A stretch of 7,530 nucleotides of DNA from positions 9,853 to 17,382 of the forward strand of contig JAGRLQ010000211.1 of NCBI GenBank assembly GCA_020441735.1, given 5' to 3'. A program made the position numbers and the translations under genes. This document shows, piece by piece, positions 1 to 6,475 of the stretch (its first letter is position 1; every line of letters begins with the position of its first letter). The stretch is from Nitratireductor sp. (GTDB lineage: Bacteria; Pseudomonadota; Alphaproteobacteria; Rhizobiales; Rhizobiaceae). Below the pieces are notes generated by a model. The model saw nothing but the letters and a program-made list of their open reading frames with translations. It had not been told where the DNA came from and ran no database searches.

Positions 1-1116
1 TTCCTGCAGATGTCGGTGGTGCTGACCTTTGCCGCTGCCAAGCCGGTGGTGAAGGTGGGTCGTATTGCCGGGCAGTTCGCCAAGCCGCGTTCCTCCGACA
101 TCGAGAAGAAGGGCGATGAGGCGCTGCCGAGTTATCGCGGCGACATCATAAATGCGACCGAGTTCAACCCCGAGAGCCGTATTCCCGATCCGGAGCGCCA
201 GATCATGGCCTACCGGCAGTCGGCGGCAACGCTCAACCTGCTACGCGCGTTTGCCCAGGGTGGTTACGCCAACCTTGAGCACGTCAACGAATGGATGCTC
301 GGTTTCGTGCGCAATTCGCCCCAGTCGGAGCGTTACAAGCAGTTGGCCGAACGGCTGACGGAAACCATGCGCTTCATGAAGGCGGTCGGCATTTCCCCGG
401 AAAACCATCCGCGCCTGCGTGAGACGGAGTTCTACACTTCCCACGAAGCGCTGCTGCTGGGTTACGAGGAAGCACTGACCCGGATTGATTCAACCACGGG
501 CGAATACTACGGCACCTCCGGCCACATGCTGTGGATCGGCGACCGCACACGCCAGCCGGACCATGCCCATGTGGAATACTGCCGGGGCGTGAAGAATCCG
601 ATCGGGCTCAAATGCGGACCGTCGACCACGCCGGACGGGCTGATCGAACTGATCGACATCCTCAATCCGGAAAACGAGCCGGGCCGGCTGACACTGATTG
701 CCCGTTTCGGCGCCGACAAGGTGGGCGAGCACCTGCCGCAACTGATCCGTGCCATCGAGAAGGAAGGAAAGAAAGTCGTATGGTCCTGCGATCCGATGCA
801 CGGCAATACGATCACCTCGACCTCCGGCTACAAGACGCGGCCTTTCGAGCGGGTGCTGAAGGAAGTGCAGCAGTTCTTTGCCGTCCATCAGGCCGAGGGA
901 ACCTATCCCGGGGGCGTGCATTTCGAGATGACCGGCAAGGATGTCACCGAATGCACGGGTGGTGCACGGGCCGTCAGTGACGAGGATCTCGCCGATCGTT
1001 ATCACACCCATTGCGATCCGCGCCTCAATGCCTCGCAGTCGCTGGAGCTTGCCTTCCTGATTGCCGAACTGCTGGAAGAGGGCAGAAGCGAGAGCGAACA
1101 GAAGGTCGCGGTTTAG
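1..1116 (+). CDS. Class II 3-deoxy-7-phosphoheptulonate (DAHP) synthase, 5'-truncated by the window edge
   Basis: This enzyme condenses phosphoenolpyruvate and erythrose 4-phosphate to DAHP, the first step of the shikimate pathway, in the cytoplasm. The reading frame is open from base 1, so the ATG at 10 is internal. About 371 residues are visible, against roughly 450-460 for the family, so some 90-100 N-terminal residues, including the metal-binding Cys motif, lie outside. Family marks in order are KVGRIAGQFAKPRS (codons from 52; its Arg at 61 matches the PEP-binding Arg of the plant/mycobacterial type), EYCRGVKNPIGLKCGPST (574-627), LIARFGADKV (691-720), WSCDPMHGNT (781-810), HFEMTG (919-936), TECTGG (946-963) and HTHCDPRLNASQSLELAF (1006-1059). 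The last four supply the His, Glu and Asp metal ligands (codons 799, 925 and 1015). The C-terminus is intact and ends with TAG at 1116. Bacterial copies are variously named aroF or aroG, so no symbol is given. Allosteric behaviour cannot be judged from this fragment. Confidence 0.97.
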   Translation, partial: FLQMSVVLTFAAAKPVVKVGRIAGQFAKPRSSDIEKKGDEALPSYRGDIINATEFNPESRIPDPERQIMAYRQSAATLNLLRAFAQGGYANLEHVNEWMLGFVRNSPQSERYKQLAERLTETMRFMKAVGISPENHPRLRETEFYTSHEALLLGYEEALTRIDSTTGEYYGTSGHMLWIGDRTRQPDHAHVEYCRGVKNPIGLKCGPSTTPDGLIELIDILNPENEPGRLTLIARFGADKVGEHLPQLIRAIEKEGKKVVWSCDPMHGNTITSTSGYKTRPFERVLKEVQQFFAVHQAEGTYPGGVHFEMTGKDVTECTGGARAVSDEDLADRYHTHCDPRLNASQSLELAFLIAELLEEGRSESEQKVAV

Positions 1117-1149
1117 CGTTTTCTTTTTGCGCTTTCAGGAATTGTCAGG

Positions 1150-1172
1150 AGGCAGCCCCCGGGCTGCCTTTT
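1150..1172 (+). terminator. Intrinsic terminator of the DAHP synthase gene
   Basis: The inverted repeat AGGCAGCC / GGCTGCCT (1150-1157 and 1162-1169) closes a 4-base loop and runs straight into a short T tract, TTTTGCATTTTC. It begins 33 bases after the DAHP synthase stop codon. The 8-bp GC-rich stem and downstream Ts fit a Rho-independent terminator, and it separates the aromatic-biosynthesis gene from the next gene. Confidence 0.8.
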
Positions 1173-1234
1173 GCATTTTCGGCCCCTGCGAAAACTGATA
1201 GTCGGTGAGCACCGGAAGCGAAGAGAGGAAAGCC

Positions 1235-1621
1235 ATGAGCGAGGAAATCCATACCGGGTCATGTCTGTGCGGGCGTATCAGGCTCAGGATTTCCGGTCCG
1301 ATGCGGCCGGTTGTTGCCTGTCACTGCGGCCAGTGCCGCAAGCAGACCGGTCACTATTATGCCGCCACCAATGCGCCTGATGAGGCAATCGAGATCGAGG
1401 GCGGAGAACATCTCAAGTGGTTCCAGTCGAGCGATGTGGCCAGGCGTGGCTTTTGCGCCGAGTGCGGCTCGGCCCTACTGTGGAAGCATGAAAAGGACGA
1501 TTTCACCTCGATTCTCGCCGGGTGTCTCGACATGCCGACAGGCTTGAGGCTCCAAAAACACATCTTCGTTGCCGACAAGGGCGACTATTACGACATCACT
1601 GACGGTCTGCCGCAAAGCTGA
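1235..1621 (+). CDS. GFA-family zinc-binding protein (Gfa/CENP-V-like domain)
   Basis: This is a 128-residue protein made almost entirely of one GFA (glutathione-dependent formaldehyde-activating enzyme-like) domain. The zinc-ligand pattern is complete: CxC at residues 10-12, CHCGQC at 29-34 and CAEC at 74-77. The tail HIFVADKGDYYDI (109-121) is typical of the small bacterial GFA proteins. The ATG at 1235 is chosen because AGAGGA lies at good spacing before it. The GTG at 1205 would add ten non-conserved residues (138 in all). The family is named after a proposed glutathione-formaldehyde condensing enzyme, but most small homologues have no demonstrated activity, and there is no formaldehyde dehydrogenase gene nearby. 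The safest call is a cytoplasmic zinc protein of unknown substrate. It appears to be transcribed alone, being preceded by the DAHP synthase terminator. Confidence 0.9.
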   Translation: MSEEIHTGSCLCGRIRLRISGPMRPVVACHCGQCRKQTGHYYAATNAPDEAIEIEGGEHLKWFQSSDVARRGFCAECGSALLWKHEKDDFTSILAGCLDMPTGLRLQKHIFVADKGDYYDITDGLPQS

Positions 1622-1639
1622 GAAAAAAGTACGGCTGGT

Positions 1640-1667
1640 GAAACTTTTCGCGGGGCCGATCCGTTAA
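1640..1667 (+). promoter_or_regulatory. Possible EcfG/RpoE2-type (general stress) promoter
   Basis: GAAAC at 1640-1644 and CGTTAA at 1662-1667 are separated by 17 bases. The general stress sigma factor of alphaproteobacteria recognises GGAAC-N16/17-CGTT, so the -35 half matches in four of five positions and the -10 half is exact. It lies about 50 bases before the start of the secreted DUF7282-type gene, a normal 5' leader length. Such short motifs occur by chance, and the assignment also depends on the taxonomic guess. Confidence 0.27.
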
Positions 1668-1717
1668 CCGTTCGATGCGGGTGGCATGAGGCTGCCCGGC
1701 AGACAACGGAGAACCCA

Positions 1718-2149
1718 ATGAAATTTTCCCATAACGGCATGATTGCCGGCGTCACCCTTTCCGCAGTCGTTCTTGCAAGCGCTGCTGCCTTTGCAGCCAG
1801 CCACGCGACCCTGATGGTCGAAGGGTCGGACCAGGACGTTTCCGGCGGCAGTGTTACCGCCTCAAAAATCGTTGCTGGCGAAGATGGCTGGCTGGTGGTT
1901 CACCGCACCGGCGATGACATGAAACCCGGTCCCGTGGTTGGCCATGCGGCGGTAAAAGCCGGTGAAAACATGAACGTTACCGCGCCGCTGGATGAGAGTG
2001 TCGCTTCCGGCGACAAGCTGATGCTGATGCTGCATGGCGAGACCGGCGGCATGAAGGCTGGCGAGTTCGAATACACGCTTGGCGCAAAGGAAGATGGCCC
2101 CATCAAGGTTGACGGCAAACTGGTGATGACGGTGATTTCCGCCCAGTAA
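1718..2149 (+). CDS. Secreted DUF7282-type protein of unknown function
   Basis: This is a 143-residue protein with a clear Sec signal peptide: Lys near the N-terminus, a hydrophobic core at about residues 8-25, and a likely signal peptidase I site after AFA (residue 26). The mature part of about 117 residues has no cysteine, so it is not a lipoprotein and is probably soluble in the periplasm or exported. It looks like a single beta-rich domain. The stretch DGWLVVHR (56-63), followed by a Gly/Pro-containing loop (MKPGPVVGHAAV), resembles the DUF7282 family, for which I know no biochemical role. Methionine is frequent (10 in all), several in a row of MLMLHG-like segments. The ATG at 1718 has GGAG upstream at suitable spacing. 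It appears monocistronic, with a terminator 22 bases after the stop. The family call rests on recalled motif resemblance. Confidence 0.85.
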   Translation: MKFSHNGMIAGVTLSAVVLASAAAFAASHATLMVEGSDQDVSGGSVTASKIVAGEDGWLVVHRTGDDMKPGPVVGHAAVKAGENMNVTAPLDESVASGDKLMLMLHGETGGMKAGEFEYTLGAKEDGPIKVDGKLVMTVISAQ

Positions 2150-2171
2150 GCGGGTATCTTTCGAGAGCAAA

Positions 2172-2201
2172 GGCGGCGCCTCCACGGCGCCGTCTTTTTT
2201 T
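2172..2201 (+). terminator. Intrinsic terminator after the DUF7282-type gene
   Basis: The stem GGCGGCGCC (2172-2180) pairs with GGCGCCGTC (2186-2194) over 9 bp, including one G-U pair, around a TCCAC loop. Seven Ts follow (2195-2201). This is a textbook Rho-independent terminator, and it insulates the secreted-protein gene from the PAP2-murI unit. Confidence 0.92.
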
Positions 2202-2322
2202 GCCTTTATGCGGGCCTTTCAGACTGGACCCGTCAGGCACCAAAGGACAGTGGCGCAGCTGCTTCTTGTCACACGCCTGCCGATAGGGCAAAAGCCGGAA
2301 CCATATTCAGGAACAGGTTGCG

Positions 2323-3225
2323 GTGCAGAACATGTTCGACACACTTCGCGGTGAATTCATCGGATGGGCAGATGGCGTGCGCCGGTGGTTTGCCTTCATG
2401 GGCAAGCGCCGCCGCGACACGCGCTTCAACGTGTTTCCTCACTGGTTCACCCTGCTCGAATGGCTGGCAGTCTTCGGCTCCGTCATTCTGCTTGCCGTAC
2501 TGACGGCAGACCGCCTGTTCCTGGAGGCACTGGCGGGAGGTGGCGCTTCAAACAGGTTTTTTGCCACCATGACCGATGCGGGCAAATCCGGCTGGATCCT
2601 CGTTCTGACCGGGCTGGTGCTGATTGTACTGTCCATCGCCACCTCCGAACGGTTCAGGGGCAGCGCAAAGCGCGTTTGGCACCGGGCTGTCCTTGCTGCC
2701 TGGTATGTATTCTTCGCGGTTGCTGCTTCGGGCATCGCCGCCAATCTTCTGAAACTGGTATTTGGCCGGGCGCGGCCGGAACTCGTTCCCGACGGCCGTG
2801 TCTGGTTTTCAAACCACTTCACCGACAATTACGATTTCGGCAGTTTTCCCTCCGGCCATTCGACCACGGCAGGTACGCTTGCCATGGCGCTGGCACTGCT
2901 TTTTCCCAGGCTTCGGGTCTTCCTGCTGCTGGTGGGCGCGTGGCTTGCTGTATCTCGGCCGGCCATTGGGGTGCATTTTCCCTCGGATGCGATTGCCGGT
3001 TTCGTTCTCGGTGCTGCGTTCAGCTATTTCAGCGCCCGCCATCTTGCCACATACCGGCTGCTTTTCGGCTTTACCGAAAACGGAGCGGTGAGAGTTCGTG
3101 GCGAGCGGCTTGCGAGCTACCGCGAATTCGGGCGGCAATTGCTGCGCGGCGATACCTGGACGAGACGGTCAAAAGCCGTGACGGACGATAGCGACCGGCA
3201 ATCGGGCGGTGACAAGGGGCAGTAG
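2323..3225 (+). CDS. Membrane phosphatase of the PAP2 superfamily
   Basis: This 300-residue integral membrane protein carries the full three-part PAP2 signature: KLVFGRARP at 144-152 (KX6RP), PSGH at 176-179 with its catalytic-type His, and SRPAIGVHFPSD at 211-222 (SRX5HX3D, nucleophilic-type His 218). Hydrophobic segments at about 45-62, 90-106, 122-143, 180-195, 197-213 and 222-238 fit the six-helix PAP2 fold, with the active site on the outer face of the inner membrane. The substrate is probably a lipid phosphate or pyrophosphate, such as phosphatidic acid, phosphatidylglycerol phosphate, lipid A or undecaprenyl pyrophosphate; the sequence does not decide between them. The start is uncertain: GTG 2323 has AGGA ten bases upstream, while ATG 2332 would remove only three residues. 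The C-terminal tail (from about 255) is charged and cytoplasmic. It lies 5 bases before murI, which suggests co-transcription and an envelope role. Confidence 0.94.
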   Translation: MQNMFDTLRGEFIGWADGVRRWFAFMGKRRRDTRFNVFPHWFTLLEWLAVFGSVILLAVLTADRLFLEALAGGGASNRFFATMTDAGKSGWILVLTGLVLIVLSIATSERFRGSAKRVWHRAVLAAWYVFFAVAASGIAANLLKLVFGRARPELVPDGRVWFSNHFTDNYDFGSFPSGHSTTAGTLAMALALLFPRLRVFLLLVGAWLAVSRPAIGVHFPSDAIAGFVLGAAFSYFSARHLATYRLLFGFTENGAVRVRGERLASYREFGRQLLRGDTWTRRSKAVTDDSDRQSGGDKGQ

Positions 3226-3230
3226 ATCCG

Positions 3231-4025
3231 ATGAGCGTAATGGTGTTCGATTCAGGCATTGGGGGCCTGACGGTACTGCGCGAGGCGCGTGTGCTGATGC
3301 CCGACCGGCGTTTTATCTATGTGGCCGATGATGCGGCCTTTCCCTATGGCGACTGGGAAGAGGCGGAACTGCTGGAACGCATGACCGGCCTGTTTGGCGA
3401 TCTCATCTCGCAGTGGAAGCCGGAGATTGTGGTCATCGCCTGCAACACCGCCTCGACGCTGGCGATCAGCCATTTGCGCGAGGTATATCCGGACCAGACG
3501 TTCGTCGGCACAGTACCTGCGATCAAGCCTGCCGCAGAGCGCACGCGTTCCGGTCTCGTTTCGGTGCTGGCGACGCCGGGAACCGTTCGGCGTCAATATA
3601 CCCGCGACCTGATCGGTGAGTGGGCTTCGAAATGCCATGTGCGCCTGGTTGGCAGCACGCGGCTGGCAGCGCTTGCCGAAAGCTACATGCGCGGCAACCT
3701 GGTGGATGAAGCGGCCGTCCAGCAGGAAATCGCCCCCTGTTTTTATGAAGAGGACGGAAAGCGCACGGACATCGTCGTGCTCGCCTGCACCCACTATCCC
3801 TTTCTCGTCAACCGGATGCGCAAGATGGCGCCTTGGCCTGTGGACTGGATCGACACCTCGGAAGCGATCGCCCGCCGCGCTGCGTCGCTGATCGAGCCGT
3901 TGCCGACTGCAGAGCAAAAGGGCGAGATACAGGAAGACGATGTTGCCTTTTTTACCGGTGGCAAACCCGATGTGCTAACAGCGAAGTTGCTGCGCGGCTT
4001 TGGGCTGAAAGTGCAGGCTGCCTAA
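3231..4025 (+). CDS. murI: Glutamate racemase
   Basis: This cytoplasmic, cofactor-independent enzyme interconverts L- and D-glutamate and supplies D-glutamate for peptidoglycan. The 264-residue length is normal. The N-terminal VFDSGIGGLTVLREA (5-19) carries the substrate-binding Asp-Ser pair. The two catalytic cysteines lie in ACNTAST (Cys 71) and LACTHYPF (Cys 186, with His 188), and FPYGDW (37-42) is the usual substrate loop. The start at 3231 is preceded by AAGGGG at rather long spacing; an in-frame ATG at 3240 would still keep the DSGIGG motif. Only 5 bases separate it from the PAP2 stop, so the two genes are probably translated from one message. No convincing terminator lies between murI and the next gene 64 bases on, so read-through into the ATP-grasp cluster is possible. 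Confidence 0.97.
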   Translation: MSVMVFDSGIGGLTVLREARVLMPDRRFIYVADDAAFPYGDWEEAELLERMTGLFGDLISQWKPEIVVIACNTASTLAISHLREVYPDQTFVGTVPAIKPAAERTRSGLVSVLATPGTVRRQYTRDLIGEWASKCHVRLVGSTRLAALAESYMRGNLVDEAAVQQEIAPCFYEEDGKRTDIVVLACTHYPFLVNRMRKMAPWPVDWIDTSEAIARRAASLIEPLPTAEQKGEIQEDDVAFFTGGKPDVLTAKLLRGFGLKVQAA

Positions 4026-4036
4026 AAATAGCGCAG

Positions 4037-4063
4037 GTTGCAACTTTTGGACCGCTTGCGCAA
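4037..4063. promoter_or_regulatory. Pair of 8-bp palindromes upstream of the ATP-grasp cluster
   Basis: GTTGCAAC (4037-4044) and TTGCGCAA (4056-4063) are both perfect 8-bp palindromes, with centres 19 bases apart. They share the TTGC/GCAA core and lie in the 64-base gap between murI and the ATP-grasp gene. Their position suits an operator or the promoter of the downstream cluster. TTGCAA at 4038-4043 could serve as a -35 box, but the -10 region 17 bases on (CAAAAC) is poor. The evidence is pattern only. Confidence 0.25.
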
Positions 4064-4089
4064 AACCCGTAACGCGGTAAGGTAACGTC

Positions 4090-5517
4090 ATGACAGCGTT
4101 GCCTGAGTTCTTCAACGAAATGTCGAATGGGGATGGTTCCCCCCGCGATCCCTACCGGGGATATGCCCAGTGGTTTGCCGGTGAGGATATCAAGCGGCTG
4201 AAAAAGAAATCGGCGGAGGCGGAAGCCTTTTTCCGCCGAACCGGCATTACTTTCAACGTCTATGGCCAGCGCGAGGCAACCGAACGGCTCATCCCCTTCG
4301 ATATTGTGCCGCGCATCATCTCTGCCAATGAATGGTCGAAGCTGGAGCGCGGTATCGAGCAGCGGGTGCGGGCCATCAACGCTTTCCTGTATGATATCTA
4401 CCATCGTCAGGAAATCCTGCGGGCAGGCCGCATTCCCGTCGAACTGATCGCCAACAACGATGCCTTCCTGCCCGAGATGATCGGTGTTTCGCCTCCGGGC
4501 GGGATATATACCCATATCGTCGGCATCGATCTGGTGCGTACCGGCCCCGACAGCTTTTTCGTGCTTGAGGACAATGCGCGCACGCCTTCGGGCGTTTCCT
4601 ACATGCTGGAAAACCGGGAAACCATGCTGCACATGTTTCCCGAACTCTTTGCACGCAACCGGGTGCGCGATGTTTCGAAATACCCGCGCGATCTTGCCCA
4701 TTCGCTTGCCATGGCAGCGCCTGACAAGTGCACTGATAGGCCCGTTGTCTGCGTGCTGACGCCTGGCATCTACAATTCGGCCTATTTCGAGCATTCCTTT
4801 CTGGCCGACCAGATGGGTGTCGAACTGGTCGAGGGGCATGATCTTCGGGTTGTCGACGGGCGCATCGCCATGCGCACCACGCGCGGCTATCAGCCGGTGG
4901 ATGTCATGTACCGCAGGGTCGATGACGAGTTTCTCGATCCGCTGGTCTTCAATCCGAAATCCATGCTCGGCGTGCCCGGTATCATGGATGTCTACCGCTC
5001 GGGCGGGATTACCATTGCCAATGCGCCAGGCACCGGTATTGCCGATGACAAGGCGATCTATTCCTACATGCCGGACATCGTTGAATTCTATACCGGCGAG
5101 AAGCCCTTGCTGCCGAATGTCGAGACCTGGCGCTGCTCGGAGCCCGATGCGCTGTCCTACGTGCTCGAACATCTGCATGAACTGGTGGTCAAGGAAGTGC
5201 ATGGTTCGGGTGGTTACGGCATGCTGGTTGGGCCGGCGGCAAGCAAGCGCGAGATCGCCAATTTCCGCAAGAAACTGGAGGCAAGGCCCGGCAACTACAT
5301 TGCCCAGCCGACACTGGCGCTATCGACGGCGCCGATCCTGACAGCCAATGGCCTGGCGCCGCGCCATCTCGATTTACGGCCCTTCGTGCTGGTTTCGAGC
5401 GAGAAAATCACCATCACGCCGGGCGGGCTGACGCGGGTTGCGCTGAAAAAGGGATCCCTTGTGGTCAATTCCTCGCAAGGGGGCGGCACCAAGGATACCT
5501 GGGTGCTGGGGGAATAG
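4090..5517 (+). CDS. Circularly permuted ATP-grasp protein (COG2308 type), predicted amide/peptide ligase
   Basis: This 475-residue protein belongs to the circularly permuted ATP-grasp family (formerly DUF404/DUF407). Family members are predicted to join a carboxylate to an amine through an acyl-phosphate, using ATP and Mg; the substrate is not known. Conserved marks are DPYRGY (20-25), the block VLEDNARTPSGVSYMLENR (158-176), YRRVDDEFLDPL (274-285), the Gly-rich VKEVHGSGGYGMLVGP (367-382), LDLRPFV (427-433) and the C-terminal SSQGGGTKDTWVL (461-473). Acidic and Asn residues in VLEDN, with the Lys and Gly-rich loop near 368-377, are plausible ATP and metal contacts by family analogy. There is no signal peptide or membrane segment, so it is cytoplasmic. 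The ATG at 4090 has AAGG seven bases upstream. It is the first gene of a cluster, 12 bases before the alpha-E gene. Some genomes fuse the two; here they are separate. Confidence 0.93.
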   Translation: MTALPEFFNEMSNGDGSPRDPYRGYAQWFAGEDIKRLKKKSAEAEAFFRRTGITFNVYGQREATERLIPFDIVPRIISANEWSKLERGIEQRVRAINAFLYDIYHRQEILRAGRIPVELIANNDAFLPEMIGVSPPGGIYTHIVGIDLVRTGPDSFFVLEDNARTPSGVSYMLENRETMLHMFPELFARNRVRDVSKYPRDLAHSLAMAAPDKCTDRPVVCVLTPGIYNSAYFEHSFLADQMGVELVEGHDLRVVDGRIAMRTTRGYQPVDVMYRRVDDEFLDPLVFNPKSMLGVPGIMDVYRSGGITIANAPGTGIADDKAIYSYMPDIVEFYTGEKPLLPNVETWRCSEPDALSYVLEHLHELVVKEVHGSGGYGMLVGPAASKREIANFRKKLEARPGNYIAQPTLALSTAPILTANGLAPRHLDLRPFVLVSSEKITITPGGLTRVALKKGSLVVNSSQGGGTKDTWVLGE

Positions 5518-5529
5518 GGGCAAAAGCTC

Positions 5530-6471
5530 ATGCTGGGAAAGACTGCGGGCGGATTGTTCTGGATGTTCCGGTACCTGGAACGCAGCGAATATGTCGCCCG
5601 TCTGGTCGAAGCCGGTTTGCGGCTTTCCCTGACACGGCCCCATGCGGCAAGCGATGAATGGGCCTCTGTTATCGACACAGCCGGTGTACGGACCGCCTAT
5701 CTGGAAAAGAACGAGGTTTTCGACCAGTCCGGTGCTGTCGATTTTCTGCTGCGCGAGAAAGAAAGTTCTTCAAGCGTGCTTTCCTGCATTACGGCTGCCC
5801 GCACCAATGCGCGCATGGTACGTACCGCTCTGACCCGGGAAGTGTGGGAAGCTACCAATGAGTGCTGGATGACGGTTTCCGCCGCACTTCAGCGCAAGGT
5901 GGGCGAACGCGAACTGCCGGATGTCCTCAATACGATCCGCCAGCAAAGCGCCCAGGTGCGCGGCGCGCTGCACGGCACTATGCTGCGCAACGACATCTAT
6001 GATTTCGCCCGCATCGGCACGTTCATCGAGCGGGCCGACAACACCGCGCGCATTCTCGACGTCAAATATTACGTGCTGCTGCCTTCGGCGATGCCGGTGG
6101 GTTCCACTTTCGACAATGTGCAATGGGACAATATTTTGCGCTCGGTTTCAGCCCATCGCTCTTTCCGTCATGTTCATAGCAGCGAAACGAATGCGGCGGC
6201 GATTGCCGACTTTCTCGTTCTGGACCGCCGCATGCCGCGTTCGCTCGCCTTCTGCTATGGCAAGATCAACGACAATCTCGGTTATCTGGAGAACAATTAC
6301 GGCGAGCGTCATGCCTGCCACGCCATTGCCGAGGATACCTATAGCGAGTTGCGTTCGCTGAGCATCGCCTCGATCTTCGAGCGCGGCCTGCATGAGTACA
6401 TCAGCGAGTTTATTACCCGCAATAACGCGCTCGGCTTGCGGATCGAAGCCGATTACCGGTTTATCGAGTAA
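5530..6471 (+). CDS. Alpha-E domain protein (COG2307, formerly DUF403)
   Basis: This is a 313-residue, mostly alpha-helical cytoplasmic protein that is one full alpha-E domain. Typical repeated features are the N-terminal FRYLERSEYVAR (13-24), the block ARTNARMVRTALTREVWEATN (90-110) and IGTFIERADNTARILDVKY (162-180). The first and third share an xERxxxxAR pattern, suggesting an internal helical repeat. DRRMPRSLAFC (232-242) is another family mark. No catalytic function is established. Because the gene nearly always neighbours or is fused to the circularly permuted ATP-grasp gene, it is thought to be that enzyme's partner, perhaps holding a substrate. The ATG at 5530 has AGGGG nine bases before it, overlapping the end of the upstream gene. 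It stops 4 bases before the transglutaminase gene. Confidence 0.93.
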   Translation: MLGKTAGGLFWMFRYLERSEYVARLVEAGLRLSLTRPHAASDEWASVIDTAGVRTAYLEKNEVFDQSGAVDFLLREKESSSSVLSCITAARTNARMVRTALTREVWEATNECWMTVSAALQRKVGERELPDVLNTIRQQSAQVRGALHGTMLRNDIYDFARIGTFIERADNTARILDVKYYVLLPSAMPVGSTFDNVQWDNILRSVSAHRSFRHVHSSETNAAAIADFLVLDRRMPRSLAFCYGKINDNLGYLENNYGERHACHAIAEDTYSELRSLSIASIFERGLHEYISEFITRNNALGLRIEADYRFIE

Positions 6472-6475
6472 CACG

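Noticed and set aside
490..1011. A 173-codon minus-strand frame opposite DAHP synthase
   Set aside because: It lies wholly across highly conserved catalytic blocks of the class II DAHP synthase and has no recognisable domain; it is an antisense shadow.
1205..1234. GTG start adding ten residues to the GFA protein
   Set aside because: The ATG at 1235 has a better ribosome-binding site (AGAGGA), and the added residues are not part of the domain.
1235..1621. Functional naming of the GFA protein as a formaldehyde-activating enzyme
   Set aside because: The zinc motif supports the family only; no glutathione-formaldehyde pathway genes are nearby, and small homologues are often over-annotated.
2202..2322. 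Possible sigma-70 promoter for PAP2-murI (TTGTCA near 2267)
   Set aside because: No acceptable -10 hexamer was found at 16-18 bases; a promoter is expected here, but I cannot place it.
3252..3917. A 221-codon minus-strand frame opposite murI
   Set aside because: It is the complement of an intact glutamate racemase and has low-complexity His/Arg/Gln-rich content typical of antisense frames.
3952..5202. A 416-codon open frame on the minus strand opposite the murI end and ATP-grasp gene
   Set aside because: It mirrors the codon structure of a well-supported gene in G+C-rich DNA, shows no family motif, and would overlap it almost completely.
6392..6475. Upstream ATG extending the transglutaminase protein by 28 residues
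   Set aside because: The extension overlaps the alpha-E coding sequence, is not like the family N-terminus, and the conserved LKIRHETKY opening starts at 6476.
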